Assembly: GCF_016863095.1 (NCBI RefSeq) | Contig: NZ_BOOF01000001.1 | Coordinates: 310,001-374,000, forward strand | From: Microbispora siamensis | GTDB lineage: Bacteria; Actinomycetota; Actinomycetes; Streptosporangiales; Streptosporangiaceae | Reading direction: 5' to 3' | Length of the DNA stretch: 64,000 nucleotides | Shown here: piece by piece, positions 8,805 through 15,961 of the stretch | Numbering within the stretch: the stretch's first letter is position 1 | Layout of the letters: every line of letters begins with the position of its first letter | Made by a program: the position numbers and the translations under genes | The notes under the pieces: generated by a model | The model's database searches: none | Told to the model about the DNA's origin: nothing | Seen by the model: only the letters and a program-made list of their open reading frames with translations

Positions 8805-8885
8805 GTACCGGGGGCTGAGGCCGGCCTCGCCGGCCTCAGCCCGGGTCATGGCCTCGATGTACGAGTCGCCCTTCCGCCTCCGCGA
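8805..8885 (-). pseudogene. Short remnant of a Cys/His-repeat domain gene
   Basis: On the minus strand this stretch translates as GDSYIEAMTRAEAGEAGLSP followed by RYC. It closely matches the C-terminal end of the 677-residue protein at 11189-13222 (GDSGIETMTRAEADEAGLTP), at the DNA level as well. Neither the upstream His/Cys half nor a start codon remains. The remnant also forms a near-perfect hairpin (8812-8842) because of the repeated GCC/GGC codons. It is probably debris of a deleted paralogous gene. Confidence 0.55.
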
Positions 8886-8905
8886 AACCCGATCCCGCGA
8901 CGGGT

Positions 8906-8928
8906 GGGGCCGGTCGGCGACCGGCCCC
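8906..8928 (-). terminator. Hairpin after the XRE regulator gene
   Basis: A perfect 10-bp inverted repeat GGGGCCGGTC with a 3-nt loop lies directly after the stop of the minus-strand regulator gene (stop 8930-8932). Its core is nearly identical to the ileS terminator at 7575-7609. Confidence 0.65.
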
Positions 8929-8929
8929 G

Positions 8930-9775
8930 TCAGCGTTCCGCCGGCGACCCCGGCTCGGCGCGCGCCCAGGTCGCCAGCAGGTGGACCGCCGCCTCGGTGG
9001 CGCCGTTGGCAGCGGGGACAAGTACGACCAGCCGCTGCCGGGGGTCGCCCGCCGGCACGAAGTTCTCATAGCAGAACGTGATCGTGCCCAGGGCGGGATG
9101 CCGGAAGCTCTTGGTCCCGGACGTACGGACGTCCACCTCGCGGGCGTTCCACAGCCTGCGGAAGGTCTCGCTGCCGTCGCCGAGCTCGCGGACCAGCCCG
9201 GCCAGCTCGGCGTCTTGGGGGTGCAACCCGGCGGCCACCCGCAGTTGCCCGGCGGTCGCGGCGGCGACGTCGTCCCACTCGACATAGAAGTTCCTGCTTC
9301 CCGAGTCGAGGAACAGCCGCCTGGCCAGGTTCGCCCGTACGGGCGAGGCGGTGTCGAGGGCGAAGAGGCGGGCCGCGACGGCATTGGCGGCGAGGACGTC
9401 GAACCGGTCGTCGATGACCATGGCGGGCGTGTGGATCAGGTCCAGCATCCGCGTCAGCTCCGGCCGGGCGTCCTGGGGCCGGGCCGCACGCCGGGGACGT
9501 TCCCGCACGGCGAGCGTGCGCAGGTGCTCGCGCTCCACGTCGTCAAGGCGGAGCGCCGCGGCGAGGGCGTCGAGCACCTCGGGCGACGGCCGCGCGGCCC
9601 GCCCCTGCTCCAGCCGCTGGTAGTACTCCACGCTGATCCCGGCGAGCTGCGCGACCTCCTCCCGGCGCAGCCCCCGCACCCGGCGGCGCGGCCCGGCGGC
9701 GATCCCCGCGGTCTGGGGCGTGATTCGGCCCCGGCGGGACCGGAGGAAGCCCGCCAGCTCGTGTCGATCTCCCAC
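8930..9775 (-). CDS. XRE/helix-turn-helix regulator with MmyB-like ligand-binding domain
   Basis: A 281-residue transcription factor. Residues about 10-80 form an XRE helix-turn-helix (RGLRREEVAQLAGISVEYY then QRLEQGRAARPSPEVLDAL). Residues about 105-270 match the MmyB-like PAS-type ligand-binding domain (MLDLIHTPAMVIDDRFDVLA, and FRHPALGTITFCYENF). Family members are common in actinomycetes and often control a neighbouring oxidoreductase or hydrolase gene. Here the gene is divergent from the dienelactone hydrolase gene 137 bp away, a likely but unproven target. The start is the GTG at 9775, the first codon of the conserved GDRHELAGFLRSRR segment. A hairpin follows the stop. Confidence 0.88.
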   Translation of the reverse strand: MGDRHELAGFLRSRRGRITPQTAGIAAGPRRRVRGLRREEVAQLAGISVEYYQRLEQGRAARPSPEVLDALAAALRLDDVEREHLRTLAVRERPRRAARPQDARPELTRMLDLIHTPAMVIDDRFDVLAANAVAARLFALDTASPVRANLARRLFLDSGSRNFYVEWDDVAAATAGQLRVAAGLHPQDAELAGLVRELGDGSETFRRLWNAREVDVRTSGTKSFRHPALGTITFCYENFVPAGDPRQRLVVLVPAANGATEAAVHLLATWARAEPGSPAER

Positions 9776-9912
9776 GACGCCCAGTATGTCGGCTTTCTCG
9801 CGGCCCGTGTGAGCTCAGGGTGGCCCTGCTAGTACCCGTACACGCCGGGCCTGGGCCGCCCGCCGTGCGCGCGGAAGGCTCACTCCCGTCACCGGACGAA
9901 GAGGAGACCACG

Positions 9913-10662
9913 ATGTGCCACGACATCGACAGCAGGCCGCCCGCCGCCCCCGTCGTCACCGGAGGGGTGACGGAACACGGGCCACTGGAGATCGGCACCG
10001 TCGACGGCAACAGGTTCCGCGCCTACCGGGCCGCCCCGGCCGTGCCGAACGGCCGCAGCGTGCTGCTGCTACCCGACGTACGCGGGCTGCACCCGTTCTA
10101 CGCGAGCCTGGCGCGGCGGTTCGCCGAGGCGGGCTTCCACACCCTGGTTATGGACTACTACGGGCGCAGCGCCGGCACCGGCGACCGGGACGACTCGTTC
10201 GACGGGTACGACCACCTCGCCCTGTTGGAACCGCTTCATGTCGAGACCGACGCCGCGGCCGCCGCCGCGGCGATTCGCGCCTGGCACCCCGGCCCGCTGT
10301 TCAGCGTCGGCTTCTGCCTCGGCGGCGGCTACTCCTGGCGGCTCGGCGCCGCCGGGCTCGGCCTCGCCGGCGCCATCGGCTTCTACGGTCCGCCCCGCTT
10401 CCTCGGCGACCGTACGACCGAGCCATCGGCGCCGCTGCTCATGCTGCTCGCCGGGGCCGACGTGGCGACCACTCCGGAGGAGTACGCCGCACTGACCGCC
10501 GCCTTCGACCGGGCCGGAAAGGAATACGAGGCGCACGTGTACGACGGCGCTCCGCACTCGTTCTTCGACGACGCCTACGACCAGTGGCAGGAGGCCTGCG
10601 CCGACGCCTGGCGCCGCATCCTCGGCTTCACCGCCCGCCACGTCGGGGAGGCCGACGCGTGA
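9913..10662 (+). CDS. Dienelactone hydrolase family protein
   Basis: A 249-residue alpha/beta hydrolase. The nucleophile elbow GFCLGGGYS carries the Cys typical of dienelactone hydrolases. The acid is probably the Asp in LLAGADVATTPEE and the His lies in YDGAPHSFFDD. The VLLLPDVRGL strand and the DYYGRSAGTG loop also fit the family. Members open lactone rings in aromatic degradation or act as general esterases; the substrate cannot be read from sequence. The ATG at 9913 follows GAGGAG with a 6-nt gap. The next gene overlaps by 4 bp (GTGA) and encodes a carboxymuconolactone-decarboxylase-like protein. The two look like a small catabolic or detoxification operon, perhaps controlled by the divergent XRE regulator. 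Confidence 0.88.
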   Translation: MCHDIDSRPPAAPVVTGGVTEHGPLEIGTVDGNRFRAYRAAPAVPNGRSVLLLPDVRGLHPFYASLARRFAEAGFHTLVMDYYGRSAGTGDRDDSFDGYDHLALLEPLHVETDAAAAAAAIRAWHPGPLFSVGFCLGGGYSWRLGAAGLGLAGAIGFYGPPRFLGDRTTEPSAPLLMLLAGADVATTPEEYAALTAAFDRAGKEYEAHVYDGAPHSFFDDAYDQWQEACADAWRRILGFTARHVGEADA

Positions 10663-11105
10663 ACGAGCGTTACGAACGCGGCCTCGCCCGTCAGACCGAG
10701 CTCGGCGCCACCCGCACCGAGGCGTACGACGCCCTCGCCGGCATCGCCCCGGACCTGTCGCGGCTGGCGGTCGAGTTCGCCTACGGGGACGTCCACGCCC
10801 GTCCTGGGCTCGACGCCGCCCGGCGGGAGCTGGTCGTCATCGGTGTCCTGATCACCCTCGGCGGGGTCGAGCCCCAGCTCCGGGCGCACATGGAGACGGC
10901 GCTCAACGCGGGCCTGCGGCCCCGCGAACTGGTGGAGGCGATCATGCAAGCGCTTCCGTACGCGGGCTTCCCGCGCGTGTTCGGCGCGATGACACTGGCT
11001 CGGCAGGTCCTGGACGCCCGCGGGCTGCTCCCCCTCACACCCGCCAGGAACAACCGGGGCCGGTCCGTGCCGCCGAACGTAGGGGGCTTGCGGCAGGGCC
11101 TTTGA
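10659..11105 (+). CDS. Carboxymuconolactone decarboxylase (CMD) family protein
   Basis: A 148-residue protein with the CMD helix pattern: RRELVVIGVLITLGG followed by QLRAHMETALNAGLRPREL and VEAIMQALPYAGFPR, at residues about 55-110. No CxxC redox pair is present, so it is not an AhpD-type peroxidase. It resembles the gamma-carboxymuconolactone decarboxylase side of the family, whose members also include proteins of unknown reaction. The last 20 residues are polar and outside the domain. The GTG at 10659 overlaps the hydrolase stop and follows GGGGAG. In protocatechuate degradation a decarboxylase of this type and an enol-lactone hydrolase act in sequence, but no other pathway genes are nearby. 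Confidence 0.85.
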   Translation: MNERYERGLARQTELGATRTEAYDALAGIAPDLSRLAVEFAYGDVHARPGLDAARRELVVIGVLITLGGVEPQLRAHMETALNAGLRPRELVEAIMQALPYAGFPRVFGAMTLARQVLDARGLLPLTPARNNRGRSVPPNVGGLRQGL

Positions 11106-11165
11106 CTACGCGGGCGCACTGAAGCGGGAGGCCACTGGAGTGCCGCCCGCGCCGCACAGCAGACT

Positions 11166-11183
11166 TCCCGGCGTTCACCGGGA
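11166..11183. terminator. Weak hairpin between convergent genes
   Basis: A 6-bp inverted repeat (TCCCGG/CCGGGA, 6-nt loop) lies between the CMD gene and the convergent large membrane protein gene. Its placement fits a terminator; the stem is short. Confidence 0.35.
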
Positions 11184-11188
11184 GGGCG

Positions 11189-13222
11189 TCAACGGTCGTT
11201 CTGGCAGACCGAGCAGGGAGTGAGGCCGGCCTCGTCGGCCTCGGCCCGGGTCATGGTCTCGATGCCCGAGTCGCCCATCCCGCTGATCAGAGGGCAACCG
11301 GCCTCGTGGTAGCGCCGCGTGCCGACCATGACCCGCACTTGGGTGTCCCCACCCGCGGGCGGCTCCGTCGCGTCGGCGGTGCGGTCCTCTCCGGGCCCGC
11401 TTTCGGACTCGTCGCGGTTGTCTGCGGTCTCGCTGCCGTCCTCTTCGGCGCGGGCCGCCGCGGCGCCGTCACCCTTGCCGGCGCCGTCCTCCTCGCGGGC
11501 GGCGCCGGAGTCACCGCCGGGCCGCTCGCCCGTCTTCCCCGCGCTCTTCTCGGTGCTCTTCTCAGCGGTGTTCTCGGGGGTGTTCTCAGCGGTGTTCTGG
11601 GCGGCGGGTGCAGGGCCGGAGGTGGAGCCGGCCGAGGCCGCGGATCCGGCGCGCCCGGATCCGGGGGTCTCTGCCGGCTCCACCGGCTTTCCGCTCCCCG
11701 CACGCGAGTGCGTGGGGGCGTCCTCCGGACCGGACGCGGCTTGCGCGTCCACGGCGCCGGAGTCGATCTGGTCGTCACGGGCCTGCTCGTCGTCCGCCCC
11801 GGAAGAGGTGGCCTTCCGCGGCGAGGCCGCAGCCGCACCGGGAGCCTTGTCCCCGGCCGCGGGTCCATCGGACTCGCCGTCCCCCGACGACGGGGGTTCC
11901 TTCGCCGTCTCCCCCGCGGTCTTGGACCGTGCGGGGTCCCACGGCAGGGGGACCCTGCCGGGCCTGAACCAGTCGTGCTCCGCGGTGTCGGTCAGAGAGT
12001 CGTCCGTCTCGTCGTCCGCCCGGCCCGACGCCGATCCTGCCGCCGGCGGAGACCAGGCCGGTGCGGACCATGACGTGGCAGAAGGCCAGGACGGCGCGGA
12101 GGATCCGGACGACGCCTCTGAAGACTCGGTGGAGGACGAGGAAGGCGAGGACGGCGGCGTGGAGGCGGCAGGCGGCGCCGTCTCGGCACCGGACTCCTGC
12201 GGCCCGCCCCGGCCGAACCAGTTCACCGGTGTGTGCCCGTCGCTCTCGGCCTCTGCGTCGGCCTCGGAGGCCGTGTCGCGCGCCGGACCGTCCTGCTCGT
12301 CCGCTTCGCCAGCGTCGGCGGTCTTGCCGGGCGTCTTTTCCGCCGCCTCACGGGGCTCTTCGCGCGCTTCGTCATCGGACGACTGGGGGCCGGACGATTC
12401 TGGGGCGGACGACTCGGGCAGGCGCGGCCCCGGGACGCCGGGCTGAGGGAACCGCGCGACGGGCGGCTCGCGATCAGCGGGCGTGGTGGGACGGGGCGGT
12501 TCCTGGCCGGTCGTGCCAGAGGTTCCGGCCGAAGGCGTGGCGGTCGTGGGAGCGGCCTCCGCGCGCAGGCTCTCGTCGCGGGCCGTGTCGTCGCGGGCCG
12601 TGTCGTCGCGGGATGGGGCCTCCTCCGGCTCCGCCGTACGGGTGGAGATCTCGGGGAGACAGGTGGTGCAGGGGGTGAAGCCCTCCTCGCGGGCCTCCTC
12701 GTGCGTGAGCTCCTCGGTCTCACGCCCGGCGAGCTGGCGGCAGGTGGCCAGATGGAAGCGCTTGCGCCCGGGGATCACGAGGACGATCGCGTCGGGGGCG
12801 AGGCCGCGGCCGGAACCGGCCGGCGGCCGCGTGATCGGTCCCGTCCGCTGGGGCGGCGGGGGCGGGAAGGTCTGCGGGGGCAGTGCCCCGTGATGTGTGA
12901 CCGGCGGTGCCGCCACCATGGGCGTCGCCACCGGATGCGCCGGTGCCCCGGCGAGGGCTCCGCCGTACGCCCCGCTCACGGCACCGACGTGCGCGAGCTG
13001 GGGCACGGACGAACCCTGGGGGGTGGGAGCGGTTCCCTCGGCGGCACGCCCACCGGCAGGGAACAGCTCGTGGCGCCTCAGCAGTGCCCCGATCAGCAGG
13101 CAGACCGCCGACAGCACGCTGACGACGATCGACCACATCACGAGAGGGGGCGTCCCCAGCACGACGCCCGCGATGAGCAGGACGATTGCGGCGAGGACCA
13201 GTGCGGCACTGATGAGGATCAC
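11189..13222 (-). CDS. Membrane protein with two Cys/His (probably metal-binding) repeats and a long disordered linker
   Basis: A 677-residue protein of no family I can name. Residues about 1-48 hold two hydrophobic helices (VLAAIVLLIAGVVLG and MWSIVVSVLSAVCLLIGALL). A Pro/Ala-rich stretch follows, then a first Cys/His module near residues 150-192 (HLATCRQL and later TPCTTC). Next come about 430 residues of Ser/Glu/Asp/Ala/Thr-rich low complexity with negative charge, and a second module at the C-terminus (YHEAGCPLI and TPCSVC). Each module has the pattern H-x3-C, then about 25 residues with TxEEA/TRAEA and G-x-T-P-C-x2-C, suggesting a small zinc site. The GTG at 13222 follows GGAG. A remnant of the same module lies at 8805-8885. 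Role unknown; position next to divIVA hints at the cell envelope, weakly. Confidence 0.8.
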   Translation of the reverse strand: MILISAALVLAAIVLLIAGVVLGTPPLVMWSIVVSVLSAVCLLIGALLRRHELFPAGGRAAEGTAPTPQGSSVPQLAHVGAVSGAYGGALAGAPAHPVATPMVAAPPVTHHGALPPQTFPPPPPQRTGPITRPPAGSGRGLAPDAIVLVIPGRKRFHLATCRQLAGRETEELTHEEAREEGFTPCTTCLPEISTRTAEPEEAPSRDDTARDDTARDESLRAEAAPTTATPSAGTSGTTGQEPPRPTTPADREPPVARFPQPGVPGPRLPESSAPESSGPQSSDDEAREEPREAAEKTPGKTADAGEADEQDGPARDTASEADAEAESDGHTPVNWFGRGGPQESGAETAPPAASTPPSSPSSSSTESSEASSGSSAPSWPSATSWSAPAWSPPAAGSASGRADDETDDSLTDTAEHDWFRPGRVPLPWDPARSKTAGETAKEPPSSGDGESDGPAAGDKAPGAAAASPRKATSSGADDEQARDDQIDSGAVDAQAASGPEDAPTHSRAGSGKPVEPAETPGSGRAGSAASAGSTSGPAPAAQNTAENTPENTAEKSTEKSAGKTGERPGGDSGAAREEDGAGKGDGAAAARAEEDGSETADNRDESESGPGEDRTADATEPPAGGDTQVRVMVGTRRYHEAGCPLISGMGDSGIETMTRAEADEAGLTPCSVCQNDR

Positions 13223-13268
13223 GGGGGGTTCTCCGAGCTATCGGGTCCCTGCGGGGACCCGCCACTTC

Positions 13269-14132
13269 TTACCGGCGGTCGTTGTGGGGGCCGTCGGGTC
13301 CGGGGAAGGCGCCGGAGTGCTGCGAGGGCTCCTGGCCGAACGGGTTGGGGGCTGCGGTCATCTGCTGAGAACCGGGGGCGACGGCGTGGGCCATGGCCGG
13401 GGCGGCGCCCACGATCGGGAAGCCTCCGCTGCCCTCACCGGCGACGTTCAGCTCGGCGAGCTGGTTCTCCAGGTACAGCTTGAGACGGCTGCGGTACTCG
13501 CGCTCGAAGCTGCGCAGCTCCTCGACCTTGCGCTCCAGCTCGTCGCGGGTCTGGACGAGGGTGCCCATGGCCTGGCGGTGCCGCTCCTGGGCGTCGCGCT
13601 CCAGCGTCTCGGCGCGGGCGCGGGCGTCGCCGATGATCTGCTCGGCCTGACGGCGGGCCTTGCCGAGGATGTCGTCGGCCTCGCGCCGGGCGCGGGTCAC
13701 GGTCTCGTCCGCCTCGCGACGGGCGTCGGCGATCGCCTGGTCGGCCGTCTGCTGGGCGAGGGCGAGCACGCGGGCCGCGGTGTCCATGTTGTCCTCGGCG
13801 GGCGGGAGGCCCATGCCGACGGGCACCGGCTCGGGACGGGCCGGCTCCGGAGGCTTGATCGGCTCCGGCTGGGGGGCCATCATCTCGGGCTTCGGCTCGG
13901 CCACGGGAGCGGGCGCCATCTGCATGGAGCCGGGCATGCCCATACCCCCGGGCACCTTGCCCCTGAGGCACTCGGCCAGCTTCGCGCGGAGTTCCTCGTT
14001 CTCCTGGATGAGGCGGTCCAGCTCGGCCTCGACCTCGTCGAGGAAGGCGTCGACCTCCTCCTCGTCGTACCCCGGCCTCAGCCGGGTGGTACTGAACTGC
14101 TTGTTCCGCACATCAGCGGGCGTCAACGGCAT
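13269..14132 (-). CDS. divIVA: DivIVA/Wag31 polar growth scaffold
   Basis: A 287-residue coiled-coil protein that marks cell poles and hyphal tips and organises cell-wall synthesis there. The N-terminal lipid-binding segment (MPLTPADVRNKQFSTTRLR then GYDEEEVDAFLDEVEAEL) is fully conserved. A linker rich in Pro, Glu and Met (about residues 60-115) precedes a long second coiled coil (about 118-232, with repeated ARREAD heptads). The tail is Pro/Gly-rich. Essential in many actinobacteria. It is the last gene of the division run, just downstream of yggT, with no clear break, though divIVA genes often have their own promoter as well. Confidence 0.96.
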   Translation of the reverse strand: MPLTPADVRNKQFSTTRLRPGYDEEEVDAFLDEVEAELDRLIQENEELRAKLAECLRGKVPGGMGMPGSMQMAPAPVAEPKPEMMAPQPEPIKPPEPARPEPVPVGMGLPPAEDNMDTAARVLALAQQTADQAIADARREADETVTRARREADDILGKARRQAEQIIGDARARAETLERDAQERHRQAMGTLVQTRDELERKVEELRSFEREYRSRLKLYLENQLAELNVAGEGSGGFPIVGAAPAMAHAVAPGSQQMTAAPNPFGQEPSQHSGAFPGPDGPHNDRR

Positions 14133-14181
14133 TTGGGTCTCCTTGGCGCGCTTGGAGTCTGTCCGGTCGGACGGTACCCGA

Positions 14182-14469
14182 TCAACGAAGCGCGTTCACG
14201 ACTTGGATCAAGACCAAAACCACAATGAACAGCACTGTGAAGCTCAGGTCAAAGGCCACCGTACCCAACCTGAGGGGCGGAATGAAACGGCGGAGGAACT
14301 TGAGAGGCGGGTCGGTCACTGTGTAAACAACCTCCGCCAGCACCAGGACGACCCCTGTGGGCCGCCAGGCGCGGGCGAACGCCTGCACCGTATCTATGAT
14401 CATTCTGCCGATCAGCAGAACCAGGAAGAGGGTCAGGGCGATGACCAAGATCTCGCTAATGATCCCCAC
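14182..14469 (-). CDS. yggT: YggT family membrane protein
   Basis: A 95-residue protein with two hydrophobic helices (ISEILVIALTLFLVLLIG at the start, FDLSFTVLFIVVLVLIQVV at the end) around a central loop with the family signature TDPPLKFLRRFIPP. YggT/YlmG proteins are linked to division or envelope function, but the molecular role is unsettled. The GTG at 14469 (reading GIISEILVI) was chosen over an upstream GTG/ATG because family members start immediately before the first helix. Lies between sepF and divIVA in the standard actinobacterial order. Confidence 0.92.
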   Translation of the reverse strand: MGIISEILVIALTLFLVLLIGRMIIDTVQAFARAWRPTGVVLVLAEVVYTVTDPPLKFLRRFIPPLRLGTVAFDLSFTVLFIVVLVLIQVVNALR

Positions 14470-14552
14470 GGTCGAGCCCCGCCTCCCCTCGGTCCAGCCG
14501 CCCTCGGGCCGCACGGGCACCGCTCAGCCGGTCACTGTTCATGTATGGAACT

Positions 14553-15080
14553 CTAGCTCTGGTTGAAGAAGCCGCGTTCCGCGATTCTGGCCTTGTCCTC
14601 GGCGGTCACCTCAACGTTGGCGGGGGACAACAGGAACACCTTGTTGGTAACACGTTCGATGCTGCCGTGTAGGCCAAAGACGAGACCTGCCGCGAAATCG
14701 ACAAGGCGCTTGGCGTCGCTGTCGACCATCTCTGTCAGATTCATGATGACCGGCGTGCCCTCGCGGAAGTGCTCGCCGATCGTCCGCGCCTCGTTGTACG
14801 TGCGGGGATGCAGGGTGGTGATGCGCGCCAGATCGGTCGTACGGCGCTCGAGCACGGTGGTGGGGGGACGCGGGGCGGGGACGGCCGTCTCGGTGTCGTC
14901 CTCGCGCTCCAGGGGCCCCGAGTGCGTGCCGGAGGGCCCGGCGAAGCCGCGCCGCGGCGACTCGTACTCCTCGTCGCCGTACTCCTCGTCGGTGCCGTAC
15001 TCTGCCGCGTACCTGTCTTCGTAGCGGTCGTCCTCCACGAGACCGAGGTAGACCGCCATCTTGCGCATCGCGCCGGCCAT
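14553..15080 (-). CDS. sepF: SepF, Z-ring anchoring protein
   Basis: A 175-residue cytoplasmic protein that tethers FtsZ filaments to the membrane; in actinobacteria, which lack FtsA, it is the main Z-ring anchor. The N-terminal amphipathic helix region is [19 protein letters not shown] Glu/Asp/Tyr-rich linker follows (about residues 18-65), then the conserved dimeric core ([19 protein letters not shown] followed by [20 protein letters not shown], about residues 93-160). The ATG at 15080 is preceded by GGAGG. Neighbours yggS and yggT match the standard cluster. Confidence 0.95.
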   Translation of the reverse strand: MAGAMRKMAVYLGLVEDDRYEDRYAAEYGTDEEYGDEEYESPRRGFAGPSGTHSGPLEREDDTETAVPAPRPPTTVLERRTTDLARITTLHPRTYNEARTIGEHFREGTPVIMNLTEMVDSDAKRLVDFAAGLVFGLHGSIERVTNKVFLLSPANVEVTAEDKARIAERGFFNQS

Positions 15081-15214
15081 CGCTCGTCGTCCTCCGCGTT
15101 ACTGGTGCCTTCAAGGTCCCTTTGGAAGGCCAGGGCGGTAGCCGTACCCCCCTTGGAGCTCACCGCTGATCGACCTCTACCTGAGCGCGGACACCATGGT
15201 CCACTTGGGGGACA

Positions 15215-15928
15215 TTACCTGACGAAGGGCTTTCTGCGGCCGAGCAACGCCGTACCGACTCGAAGGTGTGTCGCGCCGTTCGCCACAGCTTGGGGGATGT
15301 CTCCACTCATTCCGGCCGATATCACATCGGCGGCGGGGTGTTCCTCGCGGACCCGCTCGGCGACGGCCCGCAGCCGGGCGAACGCGGCGGCCGGGTCCTC
15401 CCCCAGCGGGGCGACCGCCATGACGCCCCGCAGGCGCAGCCCCTCCGCCTTCGCGACGAGCCCCGCGAGCGCCGGCACCTCCTCCGGCGCGGCGCCGCCC
15501 CGCCCGATCCCGCCCTCTCCCGGTGCGGCGTCGAGGGCGACCTGGATGAGGCAGTCCACCTCGCGCTCCGCGCGTACGGCCTCGCGGCTGAGCGAGTCCA
15601 CCAGCCGGGGGCGGTCCACCGAGTGGACCATGTCGGCGTAGGAGACGACCGAGCGGACCTTGTTCGTCTGTAACTGACCGATGAAGTGCCACGTGAGGCC
15701 GAGATCTGCGCAGTCGGCCGCCTTGGCCGCCGCCTCCTGGTCGCGGTTCTCGCCGACGTGCGACACGCCCAGCTCTGCGAGCAGCCGCACGTCGGAGGCC
15801 GGGTAGGTCTTCGTCACCGCGATCAGCGTGATCTCCGACCGCGACCGGCCCGCGGCCCGGCAGGCGTCCTCGATGTGCCGTTCCACCCCGGCCAGCGCCG
15901 CGGCCAGTTCCTCGCGCCGGTCACCCAC
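15215..15928 (-). CDS. yggS: YggS/PLPBP family pyridoxal phosphate homeostasis protein
   Basis: A 237-residue alanine-racemase-fold protein that binds pyridoxal 5'-phosphate through the Lys in LIAVTKTYPASDV near residue 40. Other signatures are GVSHVGENRDQE, WHFIGQLQTNKV and SAGMSGD (phosphate-binding). It has no known catalytic reaction and keeps cellular B6 and amino acid pools in balance. The GTG at 15928 lies 33 bp after the ftsZ stop. In most related clusters the peptidoglycan-editing gene pgeF (ylmD) sits between ftsZ and this gene; here it is absent. Confidence 0.94.
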   Translation of the reverse strand: MGDRREELAAALAGVERHIEDACRAAGRSRSEITLIAVTKTYPASDVRLLAELGVSHVGENRDQEAAAKAADCADLGLTWHFIGQLQTNKVRSVVSYADMVHSVDRPRLVDSLSREAVRAEREVDCLIQVALDAAPGEGGIGRGGAAPEEVPALAGLVAKAEGLRLRGVMAVAPLGEDPAAAFARLRAVAERVREEHPAADVISAGMSGDIPQAVANGATHLRVGTALLGRRKPFVR

Positions 15929-15961
15929 GGACCGCGCCTCCGGCCGTACGGATGTCCGGCG

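Noticed and set aside
8812-8842. A near-perfect 14-bp hairpin that looks like a terminator
   Set aside because: It coincides with the coding remnant whose intact homologue forms a similar repeat through its GCC/GGC codons, so it probably arose from coding sequence, though it might still terminate transcription.
12000-13000. Signs of horizontal transfer around the 677-residue gene
   Set aside because: Base composition and codon use match the neighbours, and no integrase, repeat ends or tRNA site were found.
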